This document shows positions 1 through 12,193 of a stretch of DNA of 64,000 bases, in pieces. Below the pieces are notes generated by a model. The model made no database searches. It saw only the letters and a program-made list of their open reading frames with translations, and was not told the DNA's origin. The DNA comes from Hymenoscyphus infarciens (Eukaryota; Ascomycota; Leotiomycetes; Helotiales; Helotiaceae), in NCBI GenBank assembly GCA_001414345.1, contig LLCB01000017.1, positions 62,001 through 126,000 on the forward strand, given 5' to 3'. The position numbers were made by a program, and so were the translations under genes. Positions within the stretch are counted from its first letter, which is position 1, and each line of letters starts with the position of its first letter.

Positions 1-206
1 ACTTTTTTAACTTAAACTTAGCTCTATAGATAGTTCTAGAGAGAAGATTAAACTACTAGTAGTTTATAGAATATATTATATATAGATATTAAGTCTTTAT
101 ATCTCTTATATATATAGAGTCTTAGTAGAAATATAGAGATATAAAAAATTTTCTTATAAAAAGAGAGTTTTTAAAGAAGTAAGTTTATTCTTAGTATACT
201 TACTTA
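1..206. other. AT-rich RIP-degraded flank, no gene
   Basis: Very AT-rich sequence with many TA-type stops in all frames. It flanks the first retrotransposon and is probably older repeat DNA. No LTR end, gene or RNA is recognisable. Confidence 0.5.
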
Positions 207-211
207 GATAT

Positions 212-592
212 TATAATAGCACGCTATTCTGAATTATTAGCATTCGTAAAACTACCGATACCTCTATAACTACTAATACCTCTACGACTTATAAGAAGGA
301 AGGTACTAAAAAGAGTAAGAATTAGATATTATATGTTTTACTTTAAGGTCTTATATATTTAGCTTTAAAGCTCTTATTATTTTAGTAGCTATATTAAGAA
401 GGACTTAGTTATTATTCTTATTAGGACTAAGTAGTCTCTAACCTCTTATATATAGATGTTTATACTTAGTATAGAAGAAGAATAGTTTTTCCTTTTCTTC
501 TATATTAGTACCTAGTATTTATATATATTATCTTATCTTAAATATACTCTTATATACCTCTTTACTAGTAGTATATATTTTATACTATTATA
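212..592 (+). repeat. 5' LTR of gypsy element 1
   Basis: 381-bp direct repeat of 7716-8096. It begins TATAATAGCA directly after the GATAT duplication and ends TACTATTATA. The two LTRs differ mainly by C/T and G/A changes, as expected from RIP acting on both copies. Confidence 0.93.
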
Positions 593-1599
593 TAAAAAGG
601 AAAAACTCTTCTTTACTAGTAATAGCCTTTATAATATCTCTTTTAAGCTTATTATTACTTTTTATTTTAATTTCGATTTAGCTTAGAATTAGACTATTAT
701 AATACTATTCTTAAATAGCTAGGTAATTAGAGACTACCTAGATAACTAATAATACTACAGTTTAGTATCTATATAGATAGCTAGTAAAAATCGTGTTTTA
801 TATATTAAGAGACTAGAATATACTAAGTATTCCTAAGAATCCTAATAACCCTCTTAGTATAAGAACTACTATATATAATTTAGATAGTTAATATATAATA
901 GTTATTTAGAAAACTCCTAAATTAACTTCTTTACTCTCTCTCTTTTTTAATATTTAATATATTAGATTTAGAAGCGACTCTAGGTCTCTTCTAAGCTCTG
1001 CTTTAAAGTATAGAGCTCTCTTTTAGAGAAGAAAGTTAAGTACTTATAGAAAGGTCTCTAACTTACTATTAATTACCTAAGAATAAAAGATTATAAAATA
1101 ATAAAGATAAAGATATAGCTTTTAGAAGCTAGAGAGATAACTAAGACTTTTCTAATATAGATAAGATATAGAGAGTAATCTAGGCTATAAAGGCTAAAGA
1201 TTAAGAAAAAGATAAGAGAATCTAGTAGTAAGATAACTAAATCGCCTAAATAGTAGATTTAGTATAATAGATTAGTAAACACTTACTAAGAAATAATTAA
1301 AGTCTAAGTCTCTACTACTAACTAAATTAAACTCCTTCTTTATACTCTTCTATTATACTAGACTATCTTTAAATATAAAACTCGACTTCTAATATTCTTC
1401 TTTTATAATAATTATAATAATCTACTCTATAATTATAAACTAAAACCTTACTAAAAACTTAATAACCTACTAAAAGTAAAATTATAAAGAAAATTAAACC
1501 TTTAAATAATAGTACTTTACTTACTTATAAGTAATAGAAGATATCTATATATAATAGACTCTAAGTAAATACTAACTATTACTATATACCTAAAACTTA

Positions 1600-4500
1600 T
1601 AAAGCCCTTATCTAGGAGACGACTATAAAATTTACTAGAAACTACTTAGAGCTCTAATATAAGTTAGATATAAGTAATATAGCTTTTAAAGATTAATAAG
1701 ATATAATAGAACTTCTTAATTCCTACTTCCTAACTAGTTATAAGAAAGAGAATACTTAGAATAAATTTTAAGCTTTATAAATAAGTAGAAAGAGTTATAT
1801 AAGAGAAACTTTTTTAGATTTTAAAGTATGCTTCTTAAGTATAGCTATACTTAAGAAGATACTAGAGTTAGAAAGATTCTACTAGATATAGAATAAGATT
1901 ATACCTTAGCTCTAAAATAGCTCTATATTAGCTAAGAGATATTAGAATTATAATTTTAATAAGATAGTAGTAGATCTTTTAGCTTTAGATAAGGAGAAGC
2001 GCTAAAATATAGAGTTATTTATAACTAGTACTATAGCTAAACTAATTAGTATAATCTTATTATTTAAAAAAATAAGTACTTTTTAATCCTTATCTAGCTC
2101 TATTTTAAAACCCTCTCTACTCTTATATAGACTTAATCCTACTTTTTAGAATATTTTATAAACTCTTAAACTATTTTCTACTAGTAAAAAATTAAAGACT
2201 ATATTAATAGACTAAGTCTCTACTAGTATAAAGTATTACTATTATAATAAGCCTAGGTATTTTAAACCTAATTACTCTAATCTTCCTAGTATTAATAAGA
2301 TAGATAATTAACTTAAAGAAGAATAACTATCTAAAAAGTACTTTAACTCTAACCTAAGTTAAGAGGAAAATAAAAAGGCTTAGGTAAAAATTCCTTTCTA
2401 GACTTATATAAATATAATCTAATTAGACTTAACCTTTCTAAGATTATAAGAGGAAAACAGTTCTTTATAAATACTATTCTTAGTATATAAGGATATAGTA
2501 TTAAAATATAAGCTTTAATAGATATAAGAGTAAATAAGTACCTATTTCTAAATTAACTACTAGTCTTATAATTATCTAAAATAATAGGTTTATAGATCTA
2601 GAAACTACTATATTTAGTATCTATTTATAGATATAATAATAGTACTAAAAGCTAGATAACTTAGTTTATATAACTCTATCTAAATATAAATAAATATTAT
2701 ATCTATAATTACCTCTTTATTATCCTAGACTTTAGATAGTAAGACCTAATTATTAGTAATAAGTAGTTAAACTATTTTAAAGTTCTTCTTAATCTCTTAA
2801 AGAGCTAGATTACTTAGCTAGCTAATTATCTTCTAACTCTTTACTTTAGTAAGAAGATCTTACTTCTAGTTTCTAACTAGAACTAGAAACCTATTTTAAA
2901 TTACTAGTTAGATATAAATTAAAGAGAATATATAATCTACTAATAAGAAAGACGTAAAAAAAGGTAGACTTATAAATATAGCTAAGTTATTACTTCTATT
3001 TATAATAATAACATCTCTTAAAACTTTAACCTCTAACTCTAGTCTAAAGCCTCTTTAAACTACTAGTATAGTTCTAAAAAACTAGACTCTATACTCTTTT
3101 ATTAGTAAAATAAGTATAAATACTATATATTTTAATATAAAATAACTTAACTTAGAATTCTATATAACTAGTATTTATAAGCTAGATTAGATTATTAATA
3201 AAAGATTAGCTTCTTTTTAAGATAATAATAATATAAAGGCTCTAATATAGGCTTAACTTCTAAAATATTATTCTTTTTATAAAGATATATTCTTAAAAGT
3301 AGCTTCTAATAAGCTCTCTTCTTACTATAAATATAACTATAAGATTACTTTAAATAAACTACTTTCTAACTCCTTTTTACCTCTATATTAATAGTTAATT
3401 ATAGAGCTTAAAGCTATAAAGGAGTATCTTATAAAAAACCTAGATAAGAGGTTTATTATTAATAGTAATAGTCTTTTTACCTTTCTAGTACTCTTTATTA
3501 AAAAAGCTAATAATAATAAGTTATAATTCTATATTAAATATAAGAAGCTAAACACTTTAACTTAAAACGATCTCTACTTAATCTCTTAAATTAATAAGCT
3601 CTTTTTAAGAATAAGAATAGCTAAAATCTTTACTAAGTTAGATATAAGATAAGCTTTTTATTATATCTAAATAGACCTTACTTTAGAAGAAATAACTATA
3701 TTTAGAACTAGGTATAGTATATATAAATATAAGGTTCTCTCTTTTAGACTTTATAATAGCCTTACTATCTATTAACGTTATATAAATAACATCTTAATTA
3801 ATTATTTAAATAACTTCTATATTACTTACTTAAATAATATTTTAATTTATTTAGATATTATTAAAGAATATAAGAAATAGATTAAGAAGGTTCTAAGTTA
3901 GCTTTAAGAAGCTAGACTCTAAGTAGATATTAAGAAAAGTAAATTTAGTATTACTAGAGTTAAATACTTAGGATTTATCTTAACTATAAAAGGACTTAAA
4001 GTTAATTCTAAAAAGGTAGAGCCTTTATAAAACTAGGTTTAACCTACTACTATAATAGGTGTAAAGTCTTATTTAAGGTTTATAGGATTTTATAAACAAT
4101 TTATTAAAGGTTATACTAAAATTACTAAACTCTTAACTATAATAATATACTCTTTAGAGCCTTTTCTATAAACGTCTAAATATAATAAAGCCTTTAAAGT
4201 ACTAAGAACTAGGCTACTTTTTATATAAACCTTATATTACTTTAACTTTAATTATAATATAAAAGTAGAAATAGATTCTTTAAAAGAAGTAATAGCTAGT
4301 ATATTCTTATAATAATATAATAGCTTTTAGTACTCTATTAAGTTCTACTTATACGTCCTAGTTAGATATAAATTAAACTAGGAGATCTATAATAAAGAAC
4401 TATCTACTATTATAGAAGCTTTTAAGAAATAGTACTCTAAACTTATATTATATTAGAAGTATATTAATATATATTTAGACTATAGATTATTAGAATACTT

Positions 4501-6060
4501 TATAATAACTAAGCTACTTATAGCTAAGTAAGTCTAATAAATAGAGTTTTTATTAGACTTTAACTTTTAGATCTAATTTACGTCTAAAAAGAGTAATTAA
4601 AAAGTAGATATATTAATATAATATAAATAAGACCTAAAAACCTATAATTAAGCTAAATTAGATAGCTACTCTTATACTCTCTTAGGACCTAATTAGTTAG
4701 ACCTCTAAATTAAAGCTAAACTTACTTAAATCTTTTTATAAGAATAGTCTATATCTCTTAATATAATTTAGTTAGATATTATTCTAGAGTTAAGTTTAGA
4801 TATAATTTAGAAGTTAAAAGAAGATAACCTACGCTTCTTTTAAAAAGAATATTATAAACTTCTAAATAGATACTCTATCTTACTAGATAATTTACTTCTT
4901 TTTAAGAATCAACTTTATATTTAAAGGAATACTAAACTCTATATAAAGCTAATCTAAGAAGTCTATAACTAAGTATCTAATGCTTACCTAAGTATAAAAA
5001 AGATATACTAGTTACTAGTATAATACTACTACTAGGTTAGACTAGGTTTAGACTATAAGAGGTATATAGCAAATTATTAAGTTTATAAATACTCTTATTC
5101 TTAATAAACTAAGTAATAAGGCTTTCTTTACTCTCTTCTAGTACTTAACTATCTTATATAATATTTATATATAGATTTTAAATTATCTCTAAAAGATAAA
5201 CATAGATTTAATACTATATTAGTATTTATTAACTACCTTAGAAAGGATTTAGTATTAATACTCTACTACTTAACTATAGATACTAAAAGACTAGCTAAAC
5301 TCTTTATTTAATAGATTTACTATTTTAGTTATTACTCTAAATCGATTACGTCTAATTAAGAACCTTAATTTATATTATTATTTTAAACTAAATTTTATTA
5401 AATAATTAGTATTAAGCTTAAACTTAGTACTATCTACTCTAAATAGATAAATAGATAGATAGAGATAATAAACTAATATATTAATTAGAGACTAAGGCTC
5501 TTTATAACCTACTATTAAGATAATTAGAGTAAATTAATCTCTTTAATAGATAGAGTATAAATAACACTTTTATACTTATCTATTAGTATAACCTCTTATT
5601 AGCTTAAGTTTAGACTTAACCTAAGGACTTTATAGAACTAGAATATACTAAAGACTTCTATCTTCTAAGAACGTCTTAACTATAATAAGATAGTAAAAGT
5701 AGCTTAATATATATACTCTACTTAAAAGATAGCTAAAAATAATATAAGTAAAGCTTAGAAAAGAATAAAAGATAATATAAATTAGTACTAAAGAGCTATT
5801 AACTAGGATATAGGAGATAAAGTCTACTTATCTACTAAGAATCTTAAGATAAATCGTCTTAGTTAAAAGCTTACTAAATAGTAGATAGAACCTTTTAAAA
5901 TACTAGATTATATAGAATACTTCTATAAGCTAAAATTTCTAGAAAGATTATTAATTTATAATATTTTCACCTCTAATATACCTTTAAAGGATCTAAATAC
6001 CTCTTTACTAAGATAAGAGGCTCTAAAGCCTCTACTAGACATTATTTAAGATATATAAGA
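1600..6060 (+). pseudogene. gag-pol relic of gypsy element 1
   Basis: Conceptual plus-strand translation shows a CCHC zinc-knuckle relic at 2234-2275 in which the three Cys and the His codons all read Tyr (TGC/TGT to TAC/TAT, CAT to TAT). The RT box of the YxDD type at 3827-3856 reads Tyr-Leu-Asn-Asn (both GAT/GAC codons now AAT). Integrase-like sequence lies around 4980-5250. A segment at 5822-5950 resembles the region between integrase and chromodomain that precedes a 'GPF-I' motif. Stops are nearly all TAG or TAA where CAG, CAA or TGG would be expected. The reading is inactive throughout. Family assignment rests on domain order and motif spacing, not on a search. Confidence 0.85.
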
Positions 6061-7715
6061 ATAGAAGATATAAGAAATACTTAGTAGTAGAATTTTTAAA
6101 AAATAGCTATAATACTAGTTAAAATAAGTTAGATATAATTTAGATCTTACTTAGTATTTAGTAGATAATTTTTAAGGTTTACTATATTATCTAAAAGACT
6201 TTTATATTAAATATCTAAAAAAGCTAAGACTATCTTAACTCCTCTCTAAATAGATTAATATATAGGAATTAGATAAGAATTAGATAAAAGAGTTAATTTA
6301 TAAAACTTTATTAATACTCTCTAATTCTAGTTACTCTTAATAAGGAACTTATAATAAAAACCTAAGATAAAACACTAACTAGTAGGAATATTTAAAGTTA
6401 ATAAAGTAAAGAACTAATACTAAGTTACTACTAAAATAGAGCTTACTAACTCTCTCTAGGCTATAGCCTCTTCTTTCTTCGACTTATTATTCTTCTTCTT
6501 ACTCTCTTAAGTATAAGGAGCTTAAATTAGCTCTTTCTCTACCTCCTTCTTATAAGGACGCTTCTTATCTTAGTAACCTCTTATAACTAGCTTAAGAGAG
6601 AATGCTTATAAACTCTTTAAATAGGTCTTAAAGAGAACCTAAACCTAGGTTTAAATAGAGGTCCTACTCTTTATAGTATAGTATAAGGACTATTAAATAT
6701 TAGTAACTAAAACCCCTCTAATAAGTAAGAGATACTTATAGTAACCTTAGTATAAAGCGCTTAAGTCTCTTTTAAGAGAGCGAACTATATCTCTAAACTA
6801 TTCTTTAGTACCTTTATACTAGTAATAACTAATATCTTATCTAAGACCTTAGTAGCTCTCTTAATCTCCTTCTTCTCCTTCTTAAGCTTAAGCTTATTAA
6901 ACTCCTTTCTAATAAACTATAGTAACTATCTAAGTTAGAATAGATTTAGTATATATTTAAGATTAAACTTAGTAGAATATATATAATATTCTACTCTATA
7001 TAGTACTTATACTTCTTTAACTTAAGCTTCTTAAAAGCGTATATATAATCTCTATTTTAAGATTTTACCTAAAGGTACTAAATATAGTAGACTTAGTAGG
7101 TAGCTAGAAGCGTACTAGAAGGATATAGAAGAGGCCTTTTACTATATTAGATTAGCTCTAAATTAGACCTAATTAAGAGAAGAAAGACTTACTTATATAT
7201 ATATATATAATATATATATATTCTAGAATATAAGTTAGTATATAAGAATATACCTAATTAGAAGGTATTCTTACTATATATATATTATTTTAGATAAAAA
7301 GAAAAGAAGAAGAGAAGTTAGAATTAGAAGAAAGTCGCCTACTAATATACTACTTATAATAATAGCTTTTACTTTATAATTATTATTTATTACTTAATAA
7401 TTACTATTATAACATATAATAATAGTAAGAATATAATAATTCTATAATAGTATACTACTTTCTACCTAATAGCTAATAATTAGCCTCTCTTCTATTTATA
7501 TCTATTATTATATAGTATATAATAGTAAATAAAGAGTAATTATCTCTTAAAATAATAATACTATAAGCTACTAACTCTACCTCGACTACTAGATACTATA
7601 ATAGTAGATAAGTTATATTCTTTATAATAAATACGTAAATAATACTCTAGTTAACTTAATACTATACTAATCGATAACTAAAGACTTAGAATAAGTCTTT
7701 TTTAAGAAGAAGAGA

Positions 7716-8096
7716 TATAATAGCATACTATCTTAAATTATTAGTATTTATAAAACTACTAATACCTCTATAACTTCTAATACCTTTATAACTTATAAGA
7801 AGGAAGATACTAAAGAGAGTAAGAATTAGATATTATCTATTTTACTTTAAAGTCTTATATATTTAGCTTTAAAGCCTTTATTATTTTAGTAGCTATATTA
7901 GAAAGGACTTAGTTATTATTCTTATTAAGACTTAGTAGTCTCTAACCTCTTATATATAGATGTTTATACTTAGTATAGAAGAAGAATAGTTTTTCCTTTT
8001 CTTCTATATTAGTGCCTAGTATTTATATACGTTATTCTATCTTAAATATACTCCTATATACCTCTTCGCTAGTAGTATATATTTCGTACTATTATA
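7716..8096 (+). repeat. 3' LTR of gypsy element 1
   Basis: Partner of the LTR at 212-592, same length and same terminal decamers. The five bases after it (8097-8101, GATAT) repeat those before the 5' LTR. Confidence 0.93.
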
Positions 8097-8101
8097 GATA
8101 T

Positions 8102-8644
8102 AGTAATAAATAGAGAGGAGGTAGAAGAAGATATAGCGATTCTTTCTAGCTAGGTCTTCTATCTTAAAGAATACTTTAGTTTTCTATTTTCTAAAATAAA
8201 TAAAAGAGATTTTTTTTTCTAAAAACGCACGGTTTATAAAAGTATTATTAAAAGAGAAGCTTAACTCGTAACTTACTATCTCTAACTCTTAATTTAGTAT
8301 AAAGAACTATCTCTTAGACTTATAAAGAGTTAGAGCTTACTATTAAAATTATATAACTTTATCTTTATTTTTAGACTAAGCATTCTATTAGCTCTTAGGT
8401 TAGAAGAACTATTATCCTTCGGATTAACTATTTTCCGCCGATAATCGATATATTATCAGTTTCCCTTAGAAACCCGGTATCGATCGGATCACTTAATACG
8501 ATATAATAAATATCGTAGACCCCCCCGATATGTCACCGGTAATATCGCCGCCCAAGTCTATGTGCAACTAAATATGGACCCCTATCTTAGAAGTAGCCTA
8601 ATTTGGTACCTCTAAAAATACTTTATAAGACCTTCATCAACTCA
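8102..8644. other. Transition from RIP island to gene-bearing DNA
   Basis: AT-rich degenerate sequence to about 8400, then ordinary composition. No gene is visible. A C7 run lies near 8521. This is the 3' flank of the HET gene. Confidence 0.5.
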
Positions 8645-11092
8645 CTACCCCAAAACAACCTCTACATTCCCAACCTCCTCTCCCCCTTCCCAAGCCCTCT
8701 CCCACACCCTCCCTAATCCCCTCCGATAAGCAACCCCATCCCTCCCCCTCACAACCCAAAGCACAAAATAAAACCGATAAACCTCCTCAACCTTCACCCC
8801 ACCTTCCACTCTCCCCTCCCTCATAATAACCTCTCTCATTTTCTTATCGGAGACCTCCTTGAAAGAATGTCTATCCACACCATTCCCCACCATCGGCGTC
8901 TCCCCTTTTGAGATTACAATCAATTCACAATTCTCATACTTTCTTAACGGATCGGGATATTCCTTTTCAGACATGGTGATGCGTATTTGACCTGCCCATT
9001 CAGAGGTACGCGGGTTGATAATTGTGAGATCTTGGACGTAATTTACCTCTCCTGTTTTTGGATCTTTGGCTTCGCGTAGGCGGGAGGGTGGGTCGCTTTC
9101 TGAGGTTGAGAGGAAGGTGAAGCATGCGTGTGAGGTTTTGAAGTACAGGAGGTGCGCTTTGGGGCTGTGAGTTTGTGCAGGAGCAACAGGCTGTTCGGTC
9201 GAGAAGATTGGGTAATTAAACTTCTTGGTTGTTGATAGCAGGGGGTATGTGTAGTATATTTTTGCAATCTTCCCATTTACGTAGGACTCCAACACTTCTG
9301 GTGGTAGTGACGTGAAATACGATTTCCAATTTACATTTACCTCCTCCTCTTCCTTGTGGTATTCCCATCCTGGGGGTGGTGGTGTTTCTGGTGAGGCATT
9401 TTGAAACTTTTCTCGCGAGATGTGGTATGAGTTATCGATTCGGTCGGTGTATGAAGGATCTTTATACCATTCTACCATATTTGAAATCTTGACTGGGAAC
9501 TTATCATCTCTTACCTCCGCATCGAAACATGAACCCCAGGTATCAAGTCTCAGGTTCCCTGTCCATCCAGCCCAGGACCAGCTGGGGAAATAATCTTCGT
9601 CCTTTTCAACTCGGGTTGAGGACCGAGGACGAAGACCACGGTGGGCTTGCCAGAGTAGCGCGATATCAAAGTAAAATTCTGGAAGCCCAGCGTAAAACCC
9701 AGAGGGGAAAGCAGGGGTCATCGCTTTCAGAGTTCCAGCAAAAGCTTTAAGTGTATCAGAGTCAAAAGTCAGCGTGCGGGTATTGAAACCCTCAACAATA
9801 GTTCCGAAATCGAGAAGTGAAGGCCAGTCTGGTACCAACAATTTCGTTTCCAAATAGGTCTTTTTTGGTTTGGTCGTTACGTTCAATGGTGCAGGTTCGA
9901 TCTTCTGACGCTCGGCGAGAGATTCGAGTCCTTCAATCCAGGTTGCTGACGAACATCGCCAGGTGATAATTTCGTCCATTATCAACAATCGTCTTGAAAA
10001 CACATTTTCTTGCAGCGTCCAACCCCTTTTCGACCACGGTGTTCTGTGCAATTGAGCTGTTCTGTGTAGCCATAATGACCCCTTAAGCATTGGACCTGAA
10101 AAGAATGGTAGGATATGCTTTTTTCGAGCGTCAATATGTTGCTCACCAATGCCGGGAAGTCCAAAATCCGCATTAGTCCCCTGTGCAGCGACGATGGTCA
10201 GAGTCGCTTGCGCGTAAACCCATGCCATCGCCTCTATGCTCTCCATTTTATGCTCGAAGTCGTCTTGTACAATGCAAAGTCGGTCAACCCATAGGTATCG
10301 TTGGTCGATAAGCGAACACAGCTTCATTGAATCCCTGATTGTCTGCGGAACAATGTTCGGAGACCCCAATGAAAGACTTCCTGGTTGTTGCAACGTGTCA
10401 ATGTTCTCTCTGAGTGACATTATGCTTGGAACTTGACCCCATACATAGCTGAGTGCAACATATGTAACATCGGAGTTGGGAGTAACAATACACTCTGTTT
10501 CGACATCAATAAAGCTGAGGGGGGGAGGAGGTGAAGAGGTCATCAAGTTCCGCATCATGCCCTCGCTGCCTTGACATTCCGCGCCATGCGAACCGTCGCA
10601 TCTTGCAATCCATGATTTGAGCAACTCCTTGTCAACAAGTTTAGGATCAAAAAGTCTTCCTCGATCCTCCGATCCCGTCATATCCGTAGTCGAAAAGATG
10701 CGGAAACCACAATAACTCATGAAATTCGCTCTCCTCTGAGCAGCATTTTTGTTTATTGCTTCCATACCAGGTGGGTCACCGAGCAGAACATAAAGACGCG
10801 GTTGCACCTTCTCGATATGGATACTCACACCGTAATCGCCGCGCAATCCACACTTATCTTTGACATATTCTACCACGCTGGATGCATTGGAATCGCAGCA
10901 TGCCAGGATGGATTTACAAGTCGGACATCCTGCCGCTGCTCGGGCGTGGATTGCGGAATGACGACCGAGGAATAAATGGAGGATGCCATGCCCATGATGA
11001 TTGTTATTGACGCCGACGCTGACCTCGAAGGAGACTCGGGATAGATCGATAATTTGGCAGTGAACGCAGAACATTTTGGCATTGAGATCCAT
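8645..11092 (-). CDS. HET-domain protein (heterokaryon incompatibility family)
   Basis: One uninterrupted 815-residue frame. The HET domain (PF06985 type) spans about residues 210-365. Its three conserved blocks are visible: 'ALSYVWG' (213-219), the 'LWVDRLCIVQDD' block (267-278), and 'WSKRGWTLQE' (353-362), which follows the 'YAQATLTIVAA' segment. The N-terminal 200 residues hold paired Cys motifs (CxxC at 9-12 and 56-59) of unknown role. The 400-residue C-terminal part is not recognised. HET proteins trigger programmed cell death on fusion of genetically different hyphae, or act as death effectors downstream of NLR-like receptors; the partner here is unknown. The start is the first ATG of the frame. 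The gene lies about 550 bp from gypsy element 1, a typical setting for this rapidly evolving family. Composition is normal, so the gene itself has escaped RIP. Confidence 0.93.
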   Translation of the reverse strand: MDLNAKMFCVHCQIIDLSRVSFEVSVGVNNNHHGHGILHLFLGRHSAIHARAAAGCPTCKSILACCDSNASSVVEYVKDKCGLRGDYGVSIHIEKVQPRLYVLLGDPPGMEAINKNAAQRRANFMSYCGFRIFSTTDMTGSEDRGRLFDPKLVDKELLKSWIARCDGSHGAECQGSEGMMRNLMTSSPPPPLSFIDVETECIVTPNSDVTYVALSYVWGQVPSIMSLRENIDTLQQPGSLSLGSPNIVPQTIRDSMKLCSLIDQRYLWVDRLCIVQDDFEHKMESIEAMAWVYAQATLTIVAAQGTNADFGLPGIGEQHIDARKKHILPFFSGPMLKGSLWLHRTAQLHRTPWSKRGWTLQENVFSRRLLIMDEIITWRCSSATWIEGLESLAERQKIEPAPLNVTTKPKKTYLETKLLVPDWPSLLDFGTIVEGFNTRTLTFDSDTLKAFAGTLKAMTPAFPSGFYAGLPEFYFDIALLWQAHRGLRPRSSTRVEKDEDYFPSWSWAGWTGNLRLDTWGSCFDAEVRDDKFPVKISNMVEWYKDPSYTDRIDNSYHISREKFQNASPETPPPPGWEYHKEEEEVNVNWKSYFTSLPPEVLESYVNGKIAKIYYTYPLLSTTKKFNYPIFSTEQPVAPAQTHSPKAHLLYFKTSHACFTFLSTSESDPPSRLREAKDPKTGEVNYVQDLTIINPRTSEWAGQIRITMSEKEYPDPLRKYENCELIVISKGETPMVGNGVDRHSFKEVSDKKMREVIMREGRVEGGVKVEEVYRFYFVLWVVRGRDGVAYRRGLGRVWERAWEGGEEVGNVEVVLG

Positions 11093-11616
11093 GGATGTAG
11101 ATTTGGGGGTTCAATGACTCAAAGTGGGGGTGGCTTGCGGGGTAGCTTTTGCTTGGCAAGGCGGGGGGGGAGCCAGCCGCTTTTATCTTTTATTGCTCAT
11201 TGCAGAAAGGAGGGAAGTAACGATCAGCCACAGATAGGGATGGAGTACCTAGGTATTCAGAAGCTCACATTTACAGAAAAGAAGGTGAAGACAAGTAAAT
11301 TTGCAGCATATGGGGGTAACTTGCGCGAAGACAATGGGGACAAGAAACTTGATAGGAAAATTCGGGTGAACTCCTTTCGCGCCGAATAGTATCGTACCTA
11401 TTCTCCACTCGTCAACTTACTGGTGCACGTGCAGCTTACAATACAGACGTGTATCGTATCCATAGCCACTTCCCAGAATTAAATATCGCTTAAACGCCTC
11501 CAATCACAATCGATCCAACACCTTTCATTAACCCAGCATATAATTTCCACAGAAGTCATTCAGTCGTCGGAAATCGTCCAATCATCGTCCCCTACGTCAC
11601 GGGATGTCAAGTCGAA
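11093..11616. other. Intergenic, promoter side of the HET gene
   Basis: Ordinary composition with a G7-10 run near 11163. No convincing coding potential. It holds the 5' flank of the HET gene and the 3' flank of the membrane-protein gene at 11617. Confidence 0.5.
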
Positions 11617-12193
11617 TTATCGTTTGTAGTAATCGTTCGCAGCTCCGTGTGCTCCAGCTGGTGGTCCGCCGGGGTAAGAAGCGGGAGGACCTTGACCATA
11701 ACCTTGTTGTTGCGGTGGGGCTCCGTAGGGTTGTGGTGGGGGTGCTCCGTAATTCGTTTGTTGTTGATATTCTTGCGGCGCGTGGTTCTGGTGAACTGGC
11801 TCATATTTTCCTGGCCCTTGAGATCCCGGTGCCATTGGATACCCTTCACCGGCCCCAGAAGAAGCTCCAAGTGGTGCTTGACTGATGTTCGCGACTTTGT
11901 TGGCCTTGGCCTTTCTACGTTTGAGGAGGAGGAGGACGAGGCAGACGGCAATGCTAGAATACAGTCAGAATTGGGTTTGGGAGGGATACCTGGATGGGCC
12001 AACTAGGTGCATCGAATCTAGGAGATCGGGAGATGAAAACGTACATGACAATGATCACAACCACTATGATTGCGACGATGGCGCCCACGCTAATCTTCTT
12101 CTTCTTCTTCTTCTTGACAACACTTGCGGCTTCACTTAGTCCAATGGCTATGGCCCAGAGGAGTATCGTGAGGAGTCTATCAACGGCCGACAT
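11617..12193 (-). CDS. Small single-pass membrane protein with Gly/Pro/Gln/Tyr-rich tail
   Basis: Two exons, complement of 11617-11953 and 12045-12193, with a 91-bp intron (donor GTACGT, acceptor TTCTAG), giving 161 residues. The N-terminus (1-25) is a signal-peptide-like hydrophobic stretch. Seven lysines follow (about 27-33), encoded by a CTT/AAG microsatellite, then a transmembrane segment rich in Ile/Val/Leu (about 34-61) that spans the exon junction. A basic KRRKAK stop-transfer patch comes next. The cytoplasmic tail is Gly, Pro, Gln and Tyr rich (about 85-161) and ends YYKR. I do not recognise a named family. The layout resembles small ascomycete plasma-membrane or endomembrane proteins of unknown function. 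The splice model is supported because the frame carries the hydrophobic segment directly into the basic patch. Confidence 0.7.

Larger units (their letters stand above)
212..8096 (+). mobile_element. Ty3/gypsy LTR retrotransposon, structurally complete, RIP-inactivated
   Basis: A 7,885-bp element bounded by two 381-bp direct LTRs (212-592 and 7716-8096). Each LTR starts TATAATAGCA and ends TACTATTATA, an inverted terminal pair. It is flanked by the 5-bp target duplication GATAT at 207-211 and 8097-8101. Interior order on the plus strand is gag, a zinc knuckle (about 2234-2275), protease-like sequence (about 2700-2780), reverse transcriptase (about 3590-3870), integrase (about 4980-5250) and a C-terminal integrase/chromodomain-like part (about 5820-6000). 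RT before integrase is the Ty3/gypsy order. Every coding part is full of TAA/TAG stops that are one C-to-T or G-to-A transition from sense codons, so it cannot encode its own mobility. The same LTR family recurs at 19.7 kb, 23.4 kb and 29.9 kb. Confidence 0.93.

Noticed and set aside
7190..7330. AT-rich palindromic stretch as a separate inserted element
   Set aside because: The inverted similarity is confined to simple TA-rich sequence; no target duplication is visible.
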